Source of the DNA: Devosia aquimaris
Lineage (GTDB): Bacteria; Pseudomonadota; Alphaproteobacteria; Rhizobiales; Devosiaceae
Assembly: GCF_020169335.1 (NCBI RefSeq)
Contig: NZ_JAIEZN010000001.1
Location: 2,221,805-2,285,804, forward strand
Reading direction: 5' to 3'
DNA length: 64,000 bases
Shown here: piece by piece, positions 36,336-45,006 of the stretch
How the letters are laid out: every line of letters starts with the position of its first letter
How positions within the stretch are numbered: the stretch's first letter is position 1
Translations under genes and position numbers: made by a program
The notes under the pieces: model-generated
Seen by the model: only the letters and a program-made list of their open reading frames with translations
Told to the model about the DNA's origin: nothing
Databases searched by the model: none

Positions 36336-37352
36336 ATGAGACTGAAGGATCTGGCCGAGCATCTCGGCCTCTCGCAGACCACTGTCAGCCGCGCGCTCAA
36401 TGGCTATCCCGAAGTCAGCGAGACCACGCGCCTGCGCGTCGCCGAGACGGCCGCCCGTCTGGGCTATCGCCCCAATGCCAGCGCGCTGCGCCTGGCCACG
36501 GGACGCTCGGGCGCCGTTGGCCTGGTCCTGCGCGGCGTGGGCGAACTGGGTCCGCATATGAGCGAATTTGTCGCCGGCATGAGTGGCCGCATGGGCGCCG
36601 AAGAGATCGATATCCTGCTCATCACTGTGGATAATTTCCAGGAGGAAATGGCCGCCTACCGCCGTCTGGCCGCCAGCCAGAAAGTCGATGCGGTCGTGCT
36701 GCATTCGCCAACGCTCAAGGATCAGCGTGCTGAACTGTTGCTCGAGCTCAAGATGCCGTTCATCCTGCATGGCCGCACCGACATCGGCACCACTGTCCCC
36801 TGGCTCGACATCGACAATCGCGCGGCGGTCGAGCGCGCCACCAGCCACCTGCTCGATCTGGGCCATCGCCGCATCGCCATTCTCAATGGCCTCAAGGGCC
36901 GCACCTTCGCCGAACATCGCGAACTGGGCTATCGCACGGCGCTCGCCGCGCGCGGCGTGACGCCCGATCCGGCCCTGGTCGGCAATTCCGTCTTCACCGA
37001 CGAAGTGGCCTTCCGCATTGCCCAGTCCATGCTGGAGCTGCGCCCGCGTCCAACGGCCTTCCTGGCCGGCTCGATGATGACGGCTCTGGGCGTGTTCCGT
37101 GCCATTCGGCAGGCGGGCCTGGTGCTGGGCAAGGATGTCTCCATGATTGCCCATGACGACGTCTTTCCCTATCTCAACGCCGACAACATGTACCCGTCCA
37201 TGTCCACCACGCGCTCGTCCATCCGCGCGGCCGGCGTGCGCATCGCCGAACTGATCCTGTCCATCCTGGCGGGCAAGCCGCCCGAAGATGTGCATGAACT
37301 CTGGCCGGTGGAACTGGTGCTGCGCGAGAGCTCTGGGCCCCCGCCGTTCTGA
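36336..37352 (+). CDS. thuR: LacI-family regulator of the thu operon
   Basis: This 338-residue repressor has the N-terminal LacI helix-turn-helix and hinge (MRLKDLAEHLGLSQTTVSRALNGYPEVSETTRLRV, then YRPNASALRLATGRS) and a periplasmic-binding-protein-like sugar domain. ATG 36336 gives the canonical N-terminus; the open frame extends upstream to 36207 but without family similarity. It is divergent from thuE. It should repress the thu operon through the 16-bp palindrome and be released by trehalose or a breakdown product; the inducer is inference. Confidence 0.9.
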   Translation: MRLKDLAEHLGLSQTTVSRALNGYPEVSETTRLRVAETAARLGYRPNASALRLATGRSGAVGLVLRGVGELGPHMSEFVAGMSGRMGAEEIDILLITVDNFQEEMAAYRRLAASQKVDAVVLHSPTLKDQRAELLLELKMPFILHGRTDIGTTVPWLDIDNRAAVERATSHLLDLGHRRIAILNGLKGRTFAEHRELGYRTALAARGVTPDPALVGNSVFTDEVAFRIAQSMLELRPRPTAFLAGSMMTALGVFRAIRQAGLVLGKDVSMIAHDDVFPYLNADNMYPSMSTTRSSIRAAGVRIAELILSILAGKPPEDVHELWPVELVLRESSGPPPF

Positions 37353-37367
37353 CCGGCAACCGGGCGC

Positions 37368-38459
37368 TCAGGCAATGCGCAACAGGTGATTGTCGAACTG
37401 AAAGTCGAACTGCCGGGCCGCGCGGTCGGCACCGGCTATCCCCACCAGCGCCCCCAATCCGCTGCTGGCGACAAAGCCCGCACCATCCGCTGCCAGGCCA
37501 CATCCACTGCGCAGATTGTCCACCAGCACCGGACGCCGGCCCTCGGCATCAATGGTCACCAGTAGATTGCCCTCGGGCGAGGACACCGCGATCGCCGCCC
37601 CGTCGCTGGACGCGGCCACCGACCCCACATAGTTGCGCAGGCCTGCCAGCGTCTCGACTGGTAGCTCCAACAGGGTGATTTCGCCGTCCATGCTCGCGTG
37701 ACCCACCAGTTGCGGACTGTCGCTCGGCGCGCCCTTGTACTGGCAACCGAACCACACCCGCCCGCGCGCATCGATGGCCATGTGCCGGATCGACAGCTGG
37801 TGCAGCCCGGCATCGAGCCGCAGCTGCCCCACCAGCGCCCCGTCGCGGCGGTCGATGAACACCACCGAAGGGTCCATGGTGTCGAGGTTCAGCTCAGCCC
37901 GGCCATAGTCGGGATGGGTCTCGATGCCCCCATTGGCCACCACCAGCGTCACGCCATCGGGCATCAGCAGCATTTCATGCGGCCCGGTGCCATAGGTGGG
38001 GAATTCGCCCATCCGCCGATAGCCGTCGGTGGCGTCATAGATGCCCACCACACCCTGCGCCGCCTCGAAATCACTCTCGGTGGCGTAGAGCAGCCTGCCG
38101 TCGGGGGAGAAGACGCCATGGCCGAAGAAGTGCCGCCCGGCAGGGCTGGTCAGCGTCACCGGCGCGGCCTGTCCGGCAGGATCGAACACCACCGCAAAGG
38201 TCCCGGGCTGGCGGGCAAAGACCACACCGCGCCCCGCTTGCGCACTGATGGTCACGTCATGGCCGCGGTCCGGCAGGGCCACCTGCGCAATGACATCGCC
38301 GGCCTCGCCAAGCAGCACCGCGCCATAACTTCCATTAGCCGTCTGCACGGCACTGGCGAACACCAGCTCATTGCGTTCCAGTGCCGCGACCTGCCGCGGC
38401 AACAGGCTCGCGGCAAAGCCGGCGCCCGCGGCCCGAAGAAATGCGCGGCGCTGCCACAT
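37368..38459 (-). CDS. DUF1513 domain protein, exported
   Basis: This 363-residue protein has a Tat-like signal (QRRAFLRAAGAGFAASLLP) and a beta-propeller-like body with repeated strands (VFARQPGTFAVVFDPAG, FGHGVFSPDGRLLYATESDF, GPHEMLLMPDGVTLVVANGGIETHPD). It matches DUF1513, a family found beside imelysin and di-heme genes in iron-uptake-like operons. It is the last gene of such an operon here, 2 bp behind an imelysin gene. It may handle iron or haem at the periplasmic side; its biochemistry is not established. Confidence 0.85.
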   Translation of the reverse strand: MWQRRAFLRAAGAGFAASLLPRQVAALERNELVFASAVQTANGSYGAVLLGEAGDVIAQVALPDRGHDVTISAQAGRGVVFARQPGTFAVVFDPAGQAAPVTLTSPAGRHFFGHGVFSPDGRLLYATESDFEAAQGVVGIYDATDGYRRMGEFPTYGTGPHEMLLMPDGVTLVVANGGIETHPDYGRAELNLDTMDPSVVFIDRRDGALVGQLRLDAGLHQLSIRHMAIDARGRVWFGCQYKGAPSDSPQLVGHASMDGEITLLELPVETLAGLRNYVGSVAASSDGAAIAVSSPEGNLLVTIDAEGRRPVLVDNLRSGCGLAADGAGFVASSGLGALVGIAGADRAARQFDFQFDNHLLRIA

Positions 38460-38461
38460 GC

Positions 38462-39529
38462 TCAGTCGCCGTCCAGGGCGGAAAATCCCACGCTCAGCCC
38501 CAGGGCTGCCGACAGCTGCTCGCCCACCATGGTTTGCAGCGAACTGGTCACCAGCGCCAGATAGCCCAGCGCCGCCGCCTGTTTGCCATCGGCAACCGCC
38601 TGATCAACCGGCAGCGTCACCAGGTCGATCGCCCGCAGCGCATTGCGGAATTCGAAGTCGATCGAATTGGCGAGCCCCTTGTCCTTTTCGGACACCGCCG
38701 TGGCCAGCTGCGAGTCGCCAATCAGGCTGCGCATGCCCAGGACAGTGCCGCGCAGCAGCGTCATGGTCTGGCCCGAGCGCCAGAATGGCGCCTGCTTGGG
38801 CTTGGCCGGGCTCTCGCCACTGGCAATGAAGGGATTGAGCTGCTGGTCCCGCATCGCTTCCAGGCCATGCGACACCAGGCCCACCAGTGCCTCGAGCGCT
38901 TCGGTCTCGTTGCGATAGTCCGCATTGGCTTCCTGCGGCATCTGCAGGTGATCGGCAATGCCATCGGGCGCGAACCAGCCTTCCACCAGGTCGCCGGCGA
39001 TTTCGGCGATGTTTGCGGAGATCGCCAGTCCATAGGCACAGCGAAATGCGCCCTCCGGTCCGGTCAGATCCTCCGCGCCGGTACCCGACAGCACATAGTC
39101 GAGGGCCCCCAGCCCCTGCACGGCAACGCTCTTGCCCTGCAGACCCGCCACCTCGGTGGCTGCACTGTCCTGGCCGCTCAGGATGGCCTGCACCTGCTTG
39201 AGGCCAATGCCGCGCCGGTCCGGCCAGAACAGCAGGCGATCGGCGCGATTGGCCTCCATCATCGGCCCGAGCCTGAGAAAGCCAATCTGGCCATAGCTGG
39301 CCACCACCAACCCGAACTGGACATCGGCAATCGCTTTGCCATGCGCCGACGGCGCGGTGCATAGCGCCTGCATGGCGCTGTGCAGCCCGCGGCTGGCGGC
39401 GTCGAACCGCAACACATTGGGACGGATCACATTGACCACGGCCGCCTGCAACACCTGCGATGGCTTGATGGCTTCGGCCTGGGCGCTACCGGCCCAGCAC
39501 AGCATGATCAGCACCAGCAGATGACGCAT
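38462..39529 (-). CDS. imelysin-family periplasmic protein, second copy
   Basis: This 355-residue exported protein has a short Sec signal (RHLLVLIMLCWAGSAQA) and the helical imelysin/peptidase M75 fold with a GALDYVLSG segment where the first copy has its GYHAIEFLLWG motif; the Gly-x-His-x-x-Glu site is therefore changed here (His and Glu are not conserved), suggesting a non-catalytic or different binding role. Its ATG shares one base with the stop of the di-heme gene. Members bind iron or haem in the periplasm. Confidence 0.82.
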   Translation of the reverse strand: MRHLLVLIMLCWAGSAQAEAIKPSQVLQAAVVNVIRPNVLRFDAASRGLHSAMQALCTAPSAHGKAIADVQFGLVVASYGQIGFLRLGPMMEANRADRLLFWPDRRGIGLKQVQAILSGQDSAATEVAGLQGKSVAVQGLGALDYVLSGTGAEDLTGPEGAFRCAYGLAISANIAEIAGDLVEGWFAPDGIADHLQMPQEANADYRNETEALEALVGLVSHGLEAMRDQQLNPFIASGESPAKPKQAPFWRSGQTMTLLRGTVLGMRSLIGDSQLATAVSEKDKGLANSIDFEFRNALRAIDLVTLPVDQAVADGKQAAALGYLALVTSSLQTMVGEQLSAALGLSVGFSALDGD

Positions 39530-41040
39530 CAGAGCGATTCCAGAAAGGCGACCAGATCGTCGCGGGTTGTCTTGGACATGGCCGCGAAGGCATCGCGCGC
39601 CGCCTGCGCCTCGCCACCGTGCCACAAGATGGCCTCGGTCAGGTTCCGCGCCCGGCCATCATGGAGGAAAAACGTGTGGCCCGATACGGCTTCGGTCAGG
39701 CCAATGCCCCACAGCGGCTGCGTGCGCCACTCATAGCCATCCGCACCACCCTCCGGCCGGTGATCCGCCAGCCCCTCGCCCATGTCATGCAACAGGAAGT
39801 CGCCATAGGGCCAGATCAGCTGGAACCGCAGCGCCGGATTGTCGGCATCACGGCTGGTGACGAATTTGGGCGTGTGGCAGCTGGCGCAACCGGCCGCATA
39901 GAACGCCTGCTTGCCGGCCAGCACATGGGCATCGCCCACATTGCGCCGTTCCGGCACGCCCAGCGTCTGGGCATAAAAGGTCACCAGATCGAGCACCGGG
40001 TCGGGCGCCTCGGTCGCGCCCAGCCGCGCCTGCTCGCCGGTCGGCAGGGCGAGGCACGCGGCCTGGTTGGCCGTGCAGTCGCCAAAGGGCTTGTTGACCA
40101 GCGGCGTCGAGATGCCGATGTCGCCGGCAAATGCATTGGCGGACTGGCTGCGAATGCTCGCCATCCCCGCCTTCCAGCCGAAGCGGCCCAGCGCCACCTG
40201 CCCGGTCTCGGGCATGATCGTCCAGCTCGCGCGTCCCGACACGCCGTCACCATCGGCGTCCTCGGGGTCTTCATTGGCGACAATGTCCTCGACCGGGATT
40301 TGTTCCACCAGCCCGAGCCCGATCATGGGATTGGCCATGCGCGGGCTGAGCATCACATCGTCCGCCATTGGCCCATAGGCGAGGTCCGCCACGGAGTACT
40401 TTGGCTCGCGCAGCGTCACCACGGTGCCATCATCCAGGGTCACCGGAACATCGGCATAGTCGATGACCATGCGGCCTTCGCCCTTGAGCCCGGGCACGCC
40501 GATATCCTGCAACTGGCCGCCATAGGTGGGGTCGCCCACCACGCCAGCCACCACCACGCCCTGGCGCGGCCGCGGATCCTCCGTACCCGGCGGGACCGAC
40601 AGGCGCAGGAACATCGAGGCGCTGTCTGTCTCGCCCGGCAGCGGCGGGTGACCGCGCCCATCCTTGATGTGACAGCTCTGGCAACTGCGCGCGTTGAACA
40701 GCGGCCCCAGCCCGTCCGACGCCTGGGTCGAGCTGGGGGAGCTCACCCAGATCTTGCGGAACAACCCGTCACCCAGGTTGAACTGCTCCTGCTGCTCAAA
40801 GCTGAGGTTGGACAGGAAATGGCTGAACGAACTCAGATTGACCGGAAAAGTGGTCGTGCCCTTGCCGGCCGACTTGTTCTCGGATGCTTCAGGACGGCTG
40901 AAATCGGTCGTCGGCTGCGTGACCGCCAGCACCCGCGCCAGATCCTTGGCGTCCAGATCGGTACGCACTGGCCGGTCTTCGGCAAAGGCCAGGCCACTGG
41001 CGAGAACCAGGGTAAGGGCAATGGTGAGGCGGGTTTTCAT
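39529..41040 (-). CDS. di-heme oxidoreductase family protein (DUF1111)
   Basis: This 503-residue exported protein has a signal peptide (TRLTIALTLVLASGLAFA) and two c-type haem sites, SCQSCH near residue 120 and GCASCH near residue 385. The spacing fits the di-haem thiol-oxidoreductase-like family found beside imelysin genes. It likely passes electrons in the periplasm, for instance to keep iron in a usable redox state, but that is inference. It lies between the two imelysin genes; the 83-bp gap upstream holds a 9-bp hairpin. Confidence 0.88.
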   Translation of the reverse strand: MKTRLTIALTLVLASGLAFAEDRPVRTDLDAKDLARVLAVTQPTTDFSRPEASENKSAGKGTTTFPVNLSSFSHFLSNLSFEQQEQFNLGDGLFRKIWVSSPSSTQASDGLGPLFNARSCQSCHIKDGRGHPPLPGETDSASMFLRLSVPPGTEDPRPRQGVVVAGVVGDPTYGGQLQDIGVPGLKGEGRMVIDYADVPVTLDDGTVVTLREPKYSVADLAYGPMADDVMLSPRMANPMIGLGLVEQIPVEDIVANEDPEDADGDGVSGRASWTIMPETGQVALGRFGWKAGMASIRSQSANAFAGDIGISTPLVNKPFGDCTANQAACLALPTGEQARLGATEAPDPVLDLVTFYAQTLGVPERRNVGDAHVLAGKQAFYAAGCASCHTPKFVTSRDADNPALRFQLIWPYGDFLLHDMGEGLADHRPEGGADGYEWRTQPLWGIGLTEAVSGHTFFLHDGRARNLTEAILWHGGEAQAARDAFAAMSKTTRDDLVAFLESL

Positions 41041-41084
41041 GGTTCTGCTTTATCGGCTTGTGCGCGGCAGTTCCACAATGCCGA

Positions 41085-41111
41085 TGGCCACGCCCGCGCC
41101 GAGCGTGGCCA
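41085..41111 (-). other. intercistronic hairpin after the first imelysin gene
   Basis: TGGCCACGC and GCGTGGCCA form a perfect 9-bp stem with a 9-base loop in the gap between the imelysin and di-heme genes. There is no T run, so it is more likely an mRNA-stabilising or attenuating structure than a full terminator. Confidence 0.6.
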
Positions 41112-41123
41112 CCAGCCTGGTCC

Positions 41124-42389
41124 TTACTCGAACACGGCGTCGGGATTGCTGAGGCTGTCGCTATCCTCGATGGTCACCTTGTCGGCCAGGTTCAGCAGTG
41201 CCACGGCGCGCTCGATGCCGCGGGTCTGGGCAATCAGCCCATCGATGGCGGCCTGCACCACCGCATTGCCCTCGTCATTGCCTTCGCCGATCTGCTGGTC
41301 ATAGGCTTCCCCGCCCTCGGCGCGGGCAACGATTGCCTGCATCTTGTCCACGGTATCGGCCAGTTGCGCCTGGATCTCGCCGTCCAGCGCCGCATCCTTG
41401 TCGGCGATCACCTGCGCCAGCGAGGGGCCTTCCACCACCGAGCCGTCCAGACGCACATAGCGGCCCAGATAGACATTCTGCACGCCAACGGCGTCATAAT
41501 AGTGCGAGATATGCGTATTGTCCGAGAAGCAGTCATGCTCCTCCTCCGGATCGTGCAGCAGCAGGCCAAGCTTCATGCGCTGGCCAGCCACTTCGCCAAA
41601 GCTGAGCGAGCCCATGCCGGTCAGGATCGCGGACAGGCCCATCTCCGGCAGTGCCGCACGCGCGGCACCATCGGCGGTCCAGTTGGCCACCATTTCCTCG
41701 AGATCGCGCACCAGCAAGGTCGACGCAGCCTTGAGATATGCCGCGCGGCGGTCAGCATGTTCGGCCGTCGAATAGTCGGTATAGGGGCGCACGCCGGCGC
41801 CCGGCCCGGTGCCGTTCAGGTCCTGCCCCCACAGCAGGAACTCGATCGCATGGTAGCCGGTGGCAACATTGGCCTCGACGCCATCGGCCTCTTGCAGCCT
41901 GTCCTGCAGCAGCTCAGGGGTAATCTGGCTGGCATCGACCTCTGCGCCACCGATGCTGAGCTTGGGATTGGCAATGACATTGGCGACATACAGGGGATTG
42001 CTGTCGCTCTCGCTGCCATAGCTGGGGTCGACATAGTCGATTAGCCCCTCATCGAGCGGCCAGGCATTCACCCGCCCTTCCCAGTCGTCAACGATCGGAT
42101 TGCCGAACCGATAGGCCTCGGTCTGCTGGTACGGAATGCGCGATGCCTTCCAGGCTGCGCGGGCTGCCGCGAGCGTCTCTTCGCTCGGCGCCGCAATCAG
42201 CGCATCAATGGCGGCGTCCAACGCCTTGGCGGTCGCCAGGGAGTCTTCATAGCCAGCAAGGGCGATGTCCGCATAGGTGCTCAACACATCCGCTTCTGCC
42301 GGCGCAGCGGCATAGGCCGCAACCGGCATGGCAGACAGGCAAAGTATGACGGCCAGGCGACGCAGAACGCGCGAACCAGACTGGATCAT
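41124..42389 (-). CDS. imelysin (peptidase M75) family iron-regulated protein
   Basis: This 421-residue exported protein has a signal peptide (RRLAVILCLSAMPVAAYA) and the conserved imelysin motif in TGYHAIEFLLWGQDLNGTGPGAG, with His and Glu of the GxHxxE site. The first helical part contains WKASRIPYQQTEAYRFGNP, and the third CFSDNTHISHYYDAVGVQN. ATG 42389 follows GGAGG. It is the first gene of the four-gene operon and lies 74 bp behind an Irr-box-like palindrome. Imelysins are iron-repressed periplasmic or outer-membrane-associated proteins linked to iron uptake. Confidence 0.92.
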   Translation of the reverse strand: MIQSGSRVLRRLAVILCLSAMPVAAYAAAPAEADVLSTYADIALAGYEDSLATAKALDAAIDALIAAPSEETLAAARAAWKASRIPYQQTEAYRFGNPIVDDWEGRVNAWPLDEGLIDYVDPSYGSESDSNPLYVANVIANPKLSIGGAEVDASQITPELLQDRLQEADGVEANVATGYHAIEFLLWGQDLNGTGPGAGVRPYTDYSTAEHADRRAAYLKAASTLLVRDLEEMVANWTADGAARAALPEMGLSAILTGMGSLSFGEVAGQRMKLGLLLHDPEEEHDCFSDNTHISHYYDAVGVQNVYLGRYVRLDGSVVEGPSLAQVIADKDAALDGEIQAQLADTVDKMQAIVARAEGGEAYDQQIGEGNDEGNAVVQAAIDGLIAQTRGIERAVALLNLADKVTIEDSDSLSNPDAVFE

Positions 42390-42442
42390 GGTGACCTCCA
42401 AGAGTGCAAATTTGAAACCGGACTACGCCGGTCAGGATAAAA

Positions 42443-42481
42443 ATGCAATGGCAATGCAATAGTTTAGAAGAAATCTAAACT
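42443..42481 (-). promoter_or_regulatory. Irr-box-like iron operator with adjoining heptamer direct repeat
   Basis: A perfect inverted repeat with arms AGTTTAGA (42461-42468) and TCTAAACT (42474-42481) contains TTTAGAAGAAATCTAAA, one mismatch from my recollection of the rhizobial iron-control element bound by Irr (TTTAGAA-N3-TTCTAAA). Immediately beside it is the direct repeat ATGCAAT-GGCA-ATGCAAT (42443-42460). The site lies about 70 bp ahead of the imelysin start. Confidence 0.65.
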
Positions 42482-42709
42482 GCAGCGAAAACCCGATTTG
42501 CTTGTCAACGGCATCGCGTTCTCCACCAAGAACTGCCCCCTGCGGTGTCCTGTTCGGGGGAATTTTTGACCATCTGGACGAAACTGTCACAAAGGAGCAA
42601 TCTGCCCGGGCGACTGAGGGGACGCATGCAGCATGAGGGGTGGTCGGCAAGGCTGATGATGGCTGGGACGGCGTGGCCGACAACGGGTCGGTCCTGCTGC
42701 CGTCTTGAG

Positions 42710-42753
42710 ACGTCATCGCACTGTCACACAGCCTCACTAAGTCCCAGCTTAGT
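42710..42753 (+). promoter_or_regulatory. Pho-box-like site and palindrome ahead of an ABC importer
   Basis: ACGTCAT-CGCA-CTGTCAC at 42710-42727 has the 7-4-7 direct-repeat layout of a PhoB site and matches 11 of 14 positions of the CTGTCAT consensus. Eight bases further on, ACTAAG (42736-42741) and CTTAGT (42748-42753) form an inverted repeat where the -10 region should lie. Both sit within 100 bp of the start at 42808. The rest of the 418-bp interval from 42390 holds no gene. Confidence 0.5.
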
Positions 42754-42807
42754 TCGCCGCCACGCCCCAACGCGGTCGCTGGCGAACGACTTTCAGGGAG
42801 ACTGAAC

Positions 42808-43914
42808 ATGTCCATCAAGACGTCCTTCGGCGCATCCGTTTCGATGCTTGCCGTGCTCGCCGTGACTGCGCCCGCCTTCGCCCAGACCGATCTGACCGCG
42901 CTTTATGAAGCGGCCAAGGCTGAAGGCCAGCTGACCACCATTGCCCTGCCGCACGACTGGTGTGGCTATGGTGCCGTGATCGAGGGCTTCAAGGCCAAGT
43001 ATCCTGGCATCACCGTCAACGAACTGAACCCCGATGCCGGCTCGGCCGACGAAATCGAGGCGATCAAGGCCAACAAGGGCAACACCGGCCCGCAGGCTCC
43101 CGACGTGATCGACGTTGGTCTGGCCTTCGGCCCCCAGGCCAAGGCCGATGGCCTGATCCAGCCCTACAAAGTGTCCACCTGGGATTCCATTCCGGACGAC
43201 GCCAAGGATGCCGAGGGCTATTGGTACGGTGACTATTACGGCGTGATGGCCATGCTGGTGAACACCGATCTGGTTTCGACCCTCCCCGCCGATTGGGCCG
43301 ACCTGACCAAGCCGGAATATGCCAACGCCGTCGCCCTCGCTGGTGACCCGCGCGCCTCGGCCCAGGCCATCCAGTCCGTCTATGCGGCTGGCCTATCCAC
43401 CGGTGCCGATGCTGCCGGCGCGGCTGAAGCCGGCCTGAACTTCTTCAAGGAAGTCAACGCGGCCGGCAACTTCGTTCCCGTCATCGGCAAGTCCGCATCG
43501 CTGGCCCAGGGCACCACGCCCATCGTCATCGCCTGGGACTACAACCTGCTGGCTTGGCGCGATGGCTTCCAGGGCAACCCGGCTGCCGAGATCGTCGTCC
43601 CCGCCACCGGCGTTGTGGCTGGCGTCTACATCCAGGCCATCTCGGCCTATGCGCCCCACCCCAATGCTGCCAAGCTCTGGATGGAATACCTCTATTCCGA
43701 CGAAGGTCAGCTCGGTTGGCTCAAGGGCTATTGCCACCCGATCCGCTTCAACGATCTGGCTGCCAAGGGTGCGATCCCGCAGGACATGCTCGACGCGCTG
43801 CCGCCGGCCGAGGCCTATGCCAAGGCCGTGTTCCCCACCATCGACGAGCAGAACGCTGCCAAGGCCACCATCACCAGCCAGTGGGACGCCGTTGTCGGCG
43901 CCAACGTGCAGTAA
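42808..43914 (+). CDS. ABC transporter substrate-binding protein, Fe3+/polyamine/phosphonate-type family
   Basis: This 368-residue periplasmic protein has a Sec signal (SIKTSFGASVSMLAVLAVTAPAFA, cleavage near residue 25) and the two-lobe fold of the group that includes iron, polyamine and phosphonate binders: LYEAAKAEGQLTTIALPHDWCGYG, DVIDVGLAFGPQAKADG, ADWADLTKPEYANAVALAGDP and a C-terminal PHPNAAKLWMEYLYSDEGQ. ATG 42808 follows GGGAG. It is followed by two permeases and an ATPase. The ligand cannot be read from sequence; the Pho-box-like site upstream points to a phosphorus compound, which is only inference. Confidence 0.88.
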   Translation: MSIKTSFGASVSMLAVLAVTAPAFAQTDLTALYEAAKAEGQLTTIALPHDWCGYGAVIEGFKAKYPGITVNELNPDAGSADEIEAIKANKGNTGPQAPDVIDVGLAFGPQAKADGLIQPYKVSTWDSIPDDAKDAEGYWYGDYYGVMAMLVNTDLVSTLPADWADLTKPEYANAVALAGDPRASAQAIQSVYAAGLSTGADAAGAAEAGLNFFKEVNAAGNFVPVIGKSASLAQGTTPIVIAWDYNLLAWRDGFQGNPAAEIVVPATGVVAGVYIQAISAYAPHPNAAKLWMEYLYSDEGQLGWLKGYCHPIRFNDLAAKGAIPQDMLDALPPAEAYAKAVFPTIDEQNAAKATITSQWDAVVGANVQ

Positions 43915-43963
43915 ACAACGGCACGAACCGACGATCTTGCGTCCCTCGCGGATGCGCAAATAG

Positions 43964-43991
43964 GCGAGACCTGGCCTTAGCCGGGTCTCGC
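43964..43991 (+). other. intercistronic hairpin after the binding-protein gene
   Basis: GCGAGACCTGGC and GCCGGGTCTCGC pair over 12 positions with one wobble around the loop CTTA. It lies 50 bp after the binding-protein stop, in a 213-bp gap before the first permease that holds no gene. No T run follows. Confidence 0.7.
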
Positions 43992-44127
43992 ACAAAGTTG
44001 GGTGGGAGCGGCCTGCCGCAGCATGCAAGTGCGGTAGCTGCCCCACCCCAACGACAACAAAGCCGCTGGCGCGTCCGCACGTGCCAGGGACACTGCCGGA
44101 GCCAGGTGCGAGCCACAAAGAGTGACG

Positions 44128-45006
44128 ATGACCCAGCCAGCCGCCGCCGCATCCCCGCGCCGCCGTCTCTCTTTTGAGTGGCTTGGCGTTGCGCCCTTCA
44201 TCGTCTTTGCGCTGATGTTCCTGGCCTTCCCGACGCTCTATCTGCTCGCTGGCGCCTTCATCGGCCGCGACGGCCAGTTCACCTTCGACAATATTGCCGC
44301 GCTGTTCACCGACCAGATCATCGCTGCCTACTGGATCTCGATCCGCATCTCGGGCGCCTCGGCGATCCTAGGAGCCGCCATTGGCCTGGCCATGGCGCTG
44401 GCCATTATTCGCGGCCGCCTGCCGGCGCCGCTCCGCGCGGCCGTCATGACCTTTTCCGGCGTCGCCTCCAATTTCGCCGGCGTGCCGCTGGCCTTCGCCT
44501 TCATCGCCACCCTTGGCCGGCTGGGCCTCGTCACCATCATCCTCAAGACCGTGTTCGGTTTTGACCTCTATCGCGCCGGCTTCAACCTTCTCAGTTTCTG
44601 GGGCCTGACGCTCACCTATCTCTATTTCCAGATCCCGCTGATGCTGCTGATCATCGCGCCGGCCATCGATGGACTGAAGAAGGAGTGGAGCGAAGCCGCC
44701 CAGATCCTGGGGGCGAGCCCCTGGCAGTTCTGGCGCTATATCGGCCTGCCCATTTTGTGGCCCAGCGTGCTGGGCACGCTCAGCCTGCTGTTCGCCAATG
44801 CCTTTGGTGCCATCGCCACGGCCTATGGCCTCACCGGCTCCTCGCTCAACATCGTGCCCATCCTGCTTTATGCCCAAATCCGCGGCGATGCGCTGCAGAA
44901 CCCCGGCCTCGGCGCGGCCCTGGCGCTGGGCATGGTGCTGATCACCGCCTGCGCCAACATCATCTATCTCGTCATTTCCGCCCGGGCCGAAAGGTGGATG
45001 AAATGA
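44128..45006 (+). CDS. ABC transporter permease (first subunit)
   Basis: This permease of about 292 residues has six spans, starting with FEWLGVAPFIVFALMFLAFPTLYLLAG, and the EAA loop EWSEAAQILGASPWQFWRYIGLPIL. It belongs to the polyamine/iron/phosphonate permease class. I chose ATG 44128 over GTG 44122; the ribosome-binding site is modest. Its stop overlaps the next permease start by 4 bp. Confidence 0.9.
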   Translation: MTQPAAAASPRRRLSFEWLGVAPFIVFALMFLAFPTLYLLAGAFIGRDGQFTFDNIAALFTDQIIAAYWISIRISGASAILGAAIGLAMALAIIRGRLPAPLRAAVMTFSGVASNFAGVPLAFAFIATLGRLGLVTIILKTVFGFDLYRAGFNLLSFWGLTLTYLYFQIPLMLLIIAPAIDGLKKEWSEAAQILGASPWQFWRYIGLPILWPSVLGTLSLLFANAFGAIATAYGLTGSSLNIVPILLYAQIRGDALQNPGLGAALALGMVLITACANIIYLVISARAERWMK

